The notes beneath the pieces are model-generated. The model had not been told where the DNA came from. It saw only the letters and a program-made list of their open reading frames with translations, and did not search any database. This document shows, one piece after another, positions 1-5,895 of a stretch of DNA of 10,429 bases. The stretch is taken from contig CAIUQV010000172.1 in NCBI GenBank assembly GCA_903901375.1, forward strand, positions 1-10,429, written 5' to 3'. Each line of letters starts with the position of its first letter. Within the stretch, counting starts at the first letter, position 1. The translations under genes and the position numbers were made by a program. Origin of the DNA: an uncultured Ignavibacteriota bacterium (GTDB taxonomy: Bacteria; Bacteroidota; Ignavibacteria; Tepidaquicellales; Tepidaquicellaceae).

Positions 1-2
1 AT

Positions 3-739
3 CGATTTCCAAGAACCAATAAAATAACAATAGGTTCAAGAGTAGTTTATGCTGATGTGGAGGGCAATATCGTGCATTATGGACTTGGAACCGCGAAAAC
101 AATTTTGAAACTGTCTGGTTTGACACTACTGACCTTAGAGAATCACCAAACTGGGGAATCGACAGCAGTAATATTAACGGTCAATACACAATACTGTTTT
201 CAAACGTAAAAAGTTATGGCCCTCACGCATGGCTTCAACTGTCAACTTACACACAAATAGCAAACACATTAAGGATGTATAAATCTTCATACACAGAAGT
301 GGATTCCTCTGCAATGAAAAACCCTGTAATGTATGATATTGATAAAGACGGTAAAGCAGATATTCTTGGCTCTATGGGAACTGGTTGGCCCGGGTATCCA
401 TATGTCCATAACCTAATCATATTCGGTCAGGACTACGTCACTAATATTAAAGGAGAAATCGAATCCGTACCAAAAAACGATTACCTTTTTCAAAACTACC
501 CCAATCCGTTTAATTCAATAACAAAGATTAAATGGTTAACCTCAAGAAAAGGGTATGTGAATATTATCGTGTATGATGTATTAGGAAAAGAAATCCAAAC
601 ATTAGAAAATAAAAACGTGATGCCCGGAATATACGAAACAAAGTTTAACGGCTCAGCATTGGCAAGCGGAATTTACTTCTATGCTTTAAAAATAAACGGT
701 ATTACAATGGACGTTAAAAAACTTGTATTAATTAAATAA
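3..739 (+). CDS. FG-GAP/VCBS-type T9SS cargo protein, 5'-partial, apparent frameshift near position 82
   Basis: This is the 3' end of a secreted protein that starts before the window. The clean frame is open from about position 56 to the TAA at 737-739. The first ATG in that frame (275) is not a real start, because the codons before it also read as good protein, for example TVWFDTTDLRESPNWG from position 110. Upstream, positions 3-82 make sense only in another frame (GSRVVYADVEGNIVHYG), so one base seems lost near 82; restoring it joins the two as HYG-T-WNREN. Counted from the ATG at 275, residues 21-29 (DIDKDGKAD) are a calcium-type FG-GAP/VCBS motif. Residues 71-154 are a T9SS type A sorting domain (QNYPNPFNS, YDVLGKEIQTL, KKLVLIK). 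By family knowledge this tail directs export through the T9SS to the cell surface. The passenger is probably a beta-propeller; its ligand is unknown. Whether the break is real or a sequencing error cannot be decided here. Confidence 0.8.
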
Positions 740-749
740 TAAACAACTG

Positions 750-758
750 AAAGGAGGT
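750..758 (+). promoter_or_regulatory. Perfect Shine-Dalgarno-like sequence without a start codon
   Basis: AAAGGAGGT lies 11 bases after the stop of the first gene and matches the 16S rRNA anti-Shine-Dalgarno complement. No ATG, GTG or TTG follows at 5-12 bases. The next ATG (807) opens only six codons. None of the five annotated starts in this window has such a site; they have A/T-rich leaders, as is usual in Bacteroidota. It may be chance or a remnant of a lost gene start. Confidence 0.3.
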
Positions 759-828
759 TAAATAGTTCTGACGAAAAATATTAACGCCATTAAGAGTAGT
801 AAAAAAATGCACAGCAGTAACAATTAAC

Positions 829-922
829 AGGGCTTGGTCATTATTCTCTTTTAAACGTGCCACACACAGTATAAGAGATATTATATCTTTTAGATATTAA
901 TAAATAATTAAGCCAAGCCCCT
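829..922 (+). ncRNA. Candidate structured RNA element A in the leader of the 948 gene
   Basis: This intergenic stretch is closed by an 8-bp perfect inverted repeat, GGGCTTGG at 830-837 and CCAAGCCC at 913-920. Inside are TCTCT followed by TTTAAAC (850-856), then CCA (860-862). Two overlapping hairpins follow: 874-880 with 884-890 (one G-U pair, loop TTA), or 883-888 with 892-897 (loop TTT). They share the ATCT strand, so only one can form at a time. The same order of parts occurs at 5693-5775. I cannot match it to a named RNA family. It may be a 5' leader regulator, a terminator-like element or a small RNA; no function is claimed. Confidence 0.35.
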
Positions 923-947
923 ATTTTAAATTTAAACAAATATCACA

Positions 948-2891
948 ATGAAAAAAATTCGTTTGTTATTTTTAGTATTGGTAATCTTAGCATTCTCGGG
1001 TAAGCTCTTTTCACAAACTTACCTTAATTTAGAACAGCAATATGTTTTAAGCTATCCTGAGCAAATAAACCAAAACGATACAAGAACTGTTTTCTTTGGG
1101 CTTGGAAACATTTCTCTCGACGCCACAAATAACTATAAACCTGATTTATTGCAGGTGGTTAACTACACATTATCTGCTCCTCCTGTTTTTGAATACCATT
1201 CTCAGTGCGGATGGAATGAAAACACAGGAGACATTAACTTTTACGGCAATAACCAGATTTTTCTACAAACACCGCCTTCTGCAGTTACTTTTAACAAAGG
1301 TGTAACGTTTGCAAAAATCAGAAGTTCTATTGTACAGCACCCTAAACTTAAAGATTTTGCAGTCCTTAAAGATGATGCAGTGAAACTTTTTCTCGTAAAC
1401 AACGATGCCTCAGTCGTTGAAGGTCAATCCTTCGGCAATTCTAATGGCTACTTTACCACAGCAGGGGAATTTAATTGGGAAGATATCAGAGAAGATGTCT
1501 TCGTTTACAGAAGCGTTGTTATAAAAGGAGTTACAAGATACTTTGTTTCGGTTTATAAAGCTCTCAACGACTATTATCCTTACATTGGCGTAACATCTAT
1601 ATTCGACGCAGAAGTATCTGCCCCGGGTACGTTTCCAAAGTTAATCGTAAAGAGAATTAACGAGCCTGACGGTGCATATTTATTCGGCAATCAGTCGCCG
1701 GGAAAACCGGATTTAATTGTAAAAGACGATAATACTGTCAAAATTTTCTCTAACGATGACAACAACCAACTGGTGCTGACAAAAACTATCACTCCCGGAT
1801 TCACTATTTATGATGTTGCAGTTGAAGATGTTAATAACGATGGCTACAACGATATTATCATTTCTGAAGCAAATGCTGGTTCTGCTCCAAGGGTGCAAAT
1901 ATTTTTCAACACAAAATCAGGTGATTTCTTCGGAAACAGCGCGAGTATTACACTTCAGAATAGTTCCGCTATATCATCCTTCCCTGTAATCAGTACTGCC
2001 GACTTTAACGTTGATGGGTTTAATGATTTGCTAATTTCATCTACAGAAAAAGCAAGTGTGTTCATTAATCAGGCAGGAAGTTTCACTTCAACACCAATTC
2101 AAACTATTGCTCATTTCCAACAGCCAAAGAAGTCAATAGCCGCTGACCTGAACGGCCTGGGTGGTATTTCTCTTTTGATAAACGGTGCAGGTGCAATAAC
2201 ATACAATAATCTACAGTTATGGAACATAGAAAGTATCACAAGGTTTAACCCGGCAATCGATTATTCGAACCCCGCTCCTCCTCCTCCCGCAGTTTCGGGA
2301 ACCTATACAGCAGGTATTGTTAATCACCCTTTAATAAAATTTAAAAATCGTGAAGAACTTGATTTCAAAGAATACAGAATATATAAGCGTAAACAGAACG
2401 AACCTGAGTTTCAGTTTGTAGCTACCGTAAATTCAAGTAATAACGAATTTATCGATTATGACGAAATAGTATACATCGGAAGCGGTGTACCCATTAATGG
2501 TGAGAAACTTAGTTATCACGTAAAATCTGTTGACTTATCAGAACAGCAATCTATTCCCTCAAATCAAATAAACTACTGGGTCGAAGGTCAGACTCCGGAT
2601 AGCTATGTTAATTCGGAGAATACTCCAAAAGATTTCAATCTCTCTCAGAACTATCCTAACCCGTTCAACCCAATTACAAAGATTAATTTTGCATTACCGA
2701 AACAAGGATTAGTGACATTGAAAATTTATGATGTTACGGGCAGAGAAATTCAGACACTTGTGAACGAAATGAAGCAGGCAGGTAACTATACTGTTGATTT
2801 CAACGGCTCATATCTTGCCAGCGGTGTTTATTTCTACAAGATTCAAAGCGGTGATTTCGTAAGTGTGAAATGTATGGTGTTAATAAAGTAA
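948..2891 (+). CDS. Secreted FG-GAP/VCBS repeat protein with T9SS type A sorting domain
   Basis: This is a complete 647-residue cell-surface or secreted protein. Residues 1-23 form a Sec signal peptide (MKKIRLLFLVLVILAF core, likely cleaved after SGKLFSQ). Residues about 120-420 form a repeat region of beta-propeller type with two clear calcium-type FG-GAP/VCBS loops, DVNNDGYND (294-302) and DFNVDGFND (352-360). A related but degenerate repeat is at PGKPDLIV (251-258). A proline-rich linker (442-448) leads to about 100 residues (450-545) with a fibronectin III-like strand pattern (FKEYRIYKRK, LSYHVKSVD). Residues 565-647 are the T9SS type A sorting domain. Its last strand reads VKCMVLIK, with Cys where the paralogue at 5896 has Arg. 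The ATG start is chosen because the signal peptide begins there; the leader is A/T-rich with no Shine-Dalgarno. It likely binds a surface ligand or matrix component, which is inference, as no catalytic motif is visible. It ends with its own hairpin terminator. Confidence 0.92.
   Translation: MKKIRLLFLVLVILAFSGKLFSQTYLNLEQQYVLSYPEQINQNDTRTVFFGLGNISLDATNNYKPDLLQVVNYTLSAPPVFEYHSQCGWNENTGDINFYGNNQIFLQTPPSAVTFNKGVTFAKIRSSIVQHPKLKDFAVLKDDAVKLFLVNNDASVVEGQSFGNSNGYFTTAGEFNWEDIREDVFVYRSVVIKGVTRYFVSVYKALNDYYPYIGVTSIFDAEVSAPGTFPKLIVKRINEPDGAYLFGNQSPGKPDLIVKDDNTVKIFSNDDNNQLVLTKTITPGFTIYDVAVEDVNNDGYNDIIISEANAGSAPRVQIFFNTKSGDFFGNSASITLQNSSAISSFPVISTADFNVDGFNDLLISSTEKASVFINQAGSFTSTPIQTIAHFQQPKKSIAADLNGLGGISLLINGAGAITYNNLQLWNIESITRFNPAIDYSNPAPPPPAVSGTYTAGIVNHPLIKFKNREELDFKEYRIYKRKQNEPEFQFVATVNSSNNEFIDYDEIVYIGSGVPINGEKLSYHVKSVDLSEQQSIPSNQINYWVEGQTPDSYVNSENTPKDFNLSQNYPNPFNPITKINFALPKQGLVTLKIYDVTGREIQTLVNEMKQAGNYTVDFNGSYLASGVYFYKIQSGDFVSVKCMVLIK
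2643..2891 (+). repeat. T9SS sorting-domain module, copy 1, with 86-bp exact repeat (2775-2860)
   Basis: This is the 3' end of the 948 gene, encoding the sorting domain. Positions 2775-2860 are identical base for base to 9517-9602, including all wobble positions. The flanking parts of the module are similar but diverged. Similarity continues past the stop: TAATCAT plus an A/T-rich spacer leads to a hairpin with a CCCTG core in both places. The passenger parts of the two genes are unrelated, so this points to duplication or gene conversion of the tail alone. Confidence 0.85.
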
Positions 2892-2902
2892 TCATCTTAA
2901 AA

Positions 2903-2931
2903 ATACCCTGCCGCTTTATACGGCAGGGTAT
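2903..2931 (+). terminator. Hairpin terminator after the 948 gene
   Basis: A perfect 11-bp stem, ATACCCTGCCG (2903-2913) and CGGCAGGGTAT (2921-2931), has a 7-base loop and starts 11 bases after the stop codon. The following GTTATTCATT is T-rich but not a run of T, so termination may be imperfect; the hairpin could also stabilise the 3' end of the transcript. Confidence 0.75.
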
Positions 2932-2985
2932 GTTATTCATTATGAAACAGGGAGAAAGAGGATATGTTAAGATATACAATATTTG

Positions 2986-3005
2986 ATATTCAAGTTTTTG
3001 AATAT
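2986..3005 (+). other. AT-rich hairpin in the 2892-3154 intergenic region
   Basis: ATATTCAA (2986-2993) and TTGAATAT (2998-3005) form a perfect 8-bp stem with a GTTT loop. Further on is the perfect palindrome TTCTTTAAAGAA (3064-3075), followed by TATTTTTA (3083-3090), a near match to the Bacteroidota -7 box TAnnTTTG. A promoter for the 3155-5669 pair should lie here, because the hairpin at 2903-2931 separates it from the previous gene. The palindrome could be an operator. Both assignments are weak in AT-rich DNA. Confidence 0.3.
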
Positions 3006-3154
3006 TAATACATCGACAATAAAATATTTAGCAGGTAATGCAAGAGGTATGATTTAACGGTGATTCTTTAAAGAACGGAATGTATTTTTAAGATAATTAA
3101 AGCAATTTCACATATAAAAAATAGAAGGTTTTAATAAATTAAACTTAGAATATT

Positions 3155-4369
3155 ATGAAAGCTAATTATACATATTTGAAAATAACTACTTTATATCTCG
3201 TTATGATTATTAATTTTTCATTATTGATAAGCAATTGTTATGCTCAGTGGGTATCAGTACAGAATTCAACTAAATATGTTAGTTCGTTTTCTGAAAATGG
3301 TGCAGGAAGATTATATGTAACATCTAATGATGGAGTTTATTATTCAACTAATAATGGACTTAATTGGTCATTATTGAATTCAGGTATTCCTTTATCCTCC
3401 ATAAAGTATTCTGTTTTTTCGAAGGATTCGATTGTTTTTCTGGGAACTGATGAAGGGGTATTCAGGTCTGTTAACAATGGGCTAAACTGGTCATTGGTAT
3501 TGGCAAATACAACTAAAGCAGTTTTAATTGTTAATAATTATGTGTTCGCAGGGTCTAAACGCTCTTCGGATAATGGGCAGACGTGGTATGATTTTACTAA
3601 TGGTTTACCTCAAACTGCATTTGTTTCTACACTTTCAAACGATAGTAATAAAATATATTTAGGGTTAGACATTTCAAATGGAATTTATGCATCTACAAAT
3701 TTTGGTGTAAACTGGTTTATGACAGCAAACGAGATTAACACAAATGCTTATTCGGTTTATTCAAAAAACGGATTAATATTAGTAGGAACTGCAAACGGAG
3801 TATATATCTCGACTAACAGCGGAAATAACTGGCGACTAATAAACGAAATTCCAGGTAATATTGGAGTATTTGGATTTGCATCGTTTAACACTCAAAACAT
3901 TTTTATTAGTGGGTGGGGTTACGGTGTTTATCGATCAACAAATATGGGAATTAACTGGGTATCAAAGAATGAAGGTTTAAATGATATCTCTTGTAATGGA
4001 ATGCTGTATTACAACAATTTTGTTTATTGCGGAACTCACAACTTAATTTACAGAAGAAACCTTACGGAATTAATACCTGTAATTGAAAATAATGGTATTA
4101 TACCAAATGAGTTTAATTTATCCCAAAACTATCCAAACCCGTTTAATCCGATTACAAACATAAAATTTGATGTGATACATATGAGTAATGTTAAGATTGT
4201 TGTCTATGACATAATGGGAAGAGAAGTGCAAACATTGGTGAATGAAAGATTAAAGCCAGGGACTTATGAAACATCGTTCGACGGGAGCGGTCTGACGAGC
4301 AGTGTATATTTTTATATGTTGCAGGCAGAAGCGTATAGTGAAACAAAAAGAATGTTCCTTATTAAATAA
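3155..4369 (+). CDS. Secreted Asp-box beta-propeller protein with T9SS type A sorting domain
   Basis: This is a 404-residue secreted protein. The N-terminal ~30 residues are a signal peptide with a hydrophobic core (LYLVMIINFSLLIS), probably cleaved at CYA-QW. Six Asp-box (BNR-like) turns follow at even spacing: STNNGLNW (64-71), SVNNGLNW (105-112), SSDNGQTW (137-144), STNFGVNW (180-187), STNSGNNW (219-226) and STNMGINW (261-268). Each sits after a strand of the type GVYxS, as expected of a six- or seven-bladed propeller of the sialidase/Ycf48-like superfamily. The Asp-box is structural; the catalytic Arg triad and Tyr of sialidases cannot be recognised, so enzyme activity is not supported. 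Residues 322-404 are the T9SS sorting domain (LSQNYPNPFNP, YDIMGREVQTLVNE, KRMFLIK). The ATG at 3155 is the only start giving the signal peptide. The next gene begins 16 bp downstream with no terminator between, so the two are probably co-transcribed. The gene is more AT-rich than the 948 gene. Confidence 0.92.
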   Translation: MKANYTYLKITTLYLVMIINFSLLISNCYAQWVSVQNSTKYVSSFSENGAGRLYVTSNDGVYYSTNNGLNWSLLNSGIPLSSIKYSVFSKDSIVFLGTDEGVFRSVNNGLNWSLVLANTTKAVLIVNNYVFAGSKRSSDNGQTWYDFTNGLPQTAFVSTLSNDSNKIYLGLDISNGIYASTNFGVNWFMTANEINTNAYSVYSKNGLILVGTANGVYISTNSGNNWRLINEIPGNIGVFGFASFNTQNIFISGWGYGVYRSTNMGINWVSKNEGLNDISCNGMLYYNNFVYCGTHNLIYRRNLTELIPVIENNGIIPNEFNLSQNYPNPFNPITNIKFDVIHMSNVKIVVYDIMGREVQTLVNERLKPGTYETSFDGSGLTSSVYFYMLQAEAYSETKRMFLIK

Positions 4370-4385
4370 TTAAGCTTCAAGAAAT

Positions 4386-5669
4386 ATGAAAAAAATATTA
4401 GTTTTACTGGTTATTATTATTGCTTTTAGTCAATCAACACATATAGATAATTGTTTAGCCCAGTGGGTTTATCAATACACTGCCGTACAATATTCTCTAT
4501 TGAATAAAATTCAATTTCCTACCGAAAACGTGGGCTATGCTGTTGGGGAACAGCCACAATCTCCTAGATCTGTTTTCTTGAAAACAACTAACAGTGGCAT
4601 AAATTGGATGAATATGAACATATCCCTATCTTTTCCAACAGATTTAATTGAAATGTCATTTGTGAATGAGAACACCGGTTATATATGTGGTCGTTCCATT
4701 GACATTTATAAAACAACTAATGGAGGATTAAACTGGATTACAATACCCGTTCCATATTACGATAACCAAATATGGAACTCTATGCAATTTCTTGATGCAA
4801 ATACTGGCTTTGTTGCGGGGAGGTATGGATTAAGTGTAAAAACAACAAACGGCGGGTTGAATTGGACAGCAATGGATACTGCTTATAGCAGTGTTTACGA
4901 TTTATATTTTTTAAATGGATCAACAGGTTTTATGGGTGATGGTTCAAGCCATGTGCTAAAAACTACAAATGGGGGTAATAACTGGTCAACTACTTATTTA
5001 ACAGACACTAATGGAACAGGTTACTCTCTACAAAAGATAGATTTTGCAAATAATAATACTGGTTATGTAGTTGGAATTAACACTGTAACAGGTGCAATAT
5101 TTAAAACTACTGATAATGGTAATACCTGGAAAAATATTTTAATATCTTCTAATGGATTATTTTGTATAAAAGTTGTCAACTACTCTAATTTGTATGTTAC
5201 TGGTGAGAATAACAATGTATTATATTCTTCTAATTTTGGTAATTCCTGGATAAATCAAATTGTTCCTACATCGCAGGGAACTATGAACTCAATATGTTTT
5301 TCAAATAGTACAACTGGATATTTGACTGTTGCAAATGAGATATATAAAACCACAAATGGCGGTGTGAGAATAGTAAACATTTCCACAGAAATACCAAACG
5401 AATTTAAACTCTATCAAAACTATCCGAACCCGTTTAATTCATCTACTAAAATAAAGTTTCAGATTAATAAAAAAGACAGAATCAAAATTCTTCTTTTTGA
5501 CATTAAAGGAGCCGAAATATCACCAAAAGGTGGTTTAGTGAATGAATATTTGGACCCTGGTGTTTATGAGTATTTATTAAATTCGGATAACTTAACAAGC
5601 GGATTGTATTTTTGTAAGTTTGTTACAAATAATAAAAGTGAAACAATAAAATTAATGATAATTAAGTAA
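4386..5669 (+). CDS. Secreted Ycf48-like Asp-box beta-propeller with T9SS sorting domain
   Basis: This is a 427-residue secreted protein with a signal peptide at residues 1-25 (hydrophobic core ILVLLVIIIAF, cleavage near CLA-QW). Six full Asp-boxes, KTTNSGINW (66-74), KTTNGGLNW (109-117 and 152-160), KTTNGGNNW (192-200), KTTDNGNTW (240-248) and SSNFGNSW (281-288), are followed by a seventh lacking the Trp (KTTNGG, 321-326). Between them recur strands of the form FxxxNTGYxxG, the pattern of Ycf48/photosystem II assembly-factor-like propellers, so a seven-bladed fold is likely. In this setting the name reflects fold, not photosynthesis. The sorting domain (342-427) is divergent: the second motif reads FDIKGAEISPKGGLVNE, with four extra residues and no GRE, and the end is LMIIK. 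The N-terminus resembles that of the 3155 protein (CxAQWV), so the pair probably arose by an old duplication, though the Asp-box wording differs. No catalytic residues are seen. Confidence 0.92.
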   Translation: MKKILVLLVIIIAFSQSTHIDNCLAQWVYQYTAVQYSLLNKIQFPTENVGYAVGEQPQSPRSVFLKTTNSGINWMNMNISLSFPTDLIEMSFVNENTGYICGRSIDIYKTTNGGLNWITIPVPYYDNQIWNSMQFLDANTGFVAGRYGLSVKTTNGGLNWTAMDTAYSSVYDLYFLNGSTGFMGDGSSHVLKTTNGGNNWSTTYLTDTNGTGYSLQKIDFANNNTGYVVGINTVTGAIFKTTDNGNTWKNILISSNGLFCIKVVNYSNLYVTGENNNVLYSSNFGNSWINQIVPTSQGTMNSICFSNSTTGYLTVANEIYKTTNGGVRIVNISTEIPNEFKLYQNYPNPFNSSTKIKFQINKKDRIKILLFDIKGAEISPKGGLVNEYLDPGVYEYLLNSDNLTSGLYFCKFVTNNKSETIKLMIIK

Positions 5670-5692
5670 AAGCAAAAAAGTTTAAAGATAAC

Positions 5693-5775
5693 AAAAGGGC
5701 GCAGATCTCTATTTAAACCGACCAGGGTTTCTAAAGAAGATTGAAATCTTTATGATTTCCATCACGCCCTTTTTT
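5693..5775 (+). ncRNA. Candidate structured RNA element B / long-stem terminator before the 5896 gene
   Basis: A perfect 9-bp outer stem, AAAAGGGCG (5693-5701) and CGCCCTTTT (5765-5773), encloses 63 bases and runs into six T (5770-5775), so it can act as a terminator for the propeller operon. Inside, AAACC (5715-5719) can pair with GGTTT (5726-5730). GAAGAT (5736-5741) can pair with ATCTTT (5746-5751), or instead GAAATC (5743-5748) with GATTTC (5754-5759); these last two exclude each other. TCTCT, TTTAAAC (5712-5718) and CCA (5722-5724) sit in the same order and at nearly the same spacing as in element A at 829-922. The terminator role is fairly likely; a regulatory RNA is speculation based on the resemblance. 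Confidence 0.45.
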
Positions 5776-5895
5776 AATAAAATAAACATTAAATAAATTA
5801 AGATAAATGGAAATTAGCCTTGATACACCGCCAGACAAAACTAAGATTTGCCTCGCTTTATTTCAAATCATTTTCAAATCAAATTAATTAAAGTT

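Noticed and set aside
1096..1305. Open frame of 69 codons on the + strand
   Set aside because: It lies inside the 948 gene in another frame; its protein has no family features and the host gene is clearly coding.
1713..1898. Open frame of 61 codons on the - strand
   Set aside because: It is antisense to the FG-GAP region of the 948 gene; its Asn/Ile/Val-rich sequence is the mirror of GAT/AAC-rich calcium motifs.
3064..3075. Palindrome TTCTTTAAAGAA as a transcription factor operator
   Set aside because: One perfect 12-base palindrome in AT-rich DNA with no second copy in the window is not enough for an operator call; it is mentioned only in the intergenic note.
3155..5669. Sialidase activity for the Asp-box proteins
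   Set aside because: Asp-boxes are structural and occur in many non-enzymatic propellers. The FRIP motif, Arg triad and catalytic Tyr/Glu pattern are not recognisable.
5807..5887. 26-codon open frame (MEISLDTPPDKTKICLALF...) ending 8 bases before the ATG of the beta-helix gene
   Set aside because: It could be a leader peptide, but it has no Shine-Dalgarno, no known motif and no evidence of translation. It is recorded as a possibility only.
5848..5895. TTG start extending the beta-helix protein by 16 residues
   Set aside because: It would place charged residues before an otherwise perfect signal peptide starting MKKFRIILL at 5896.
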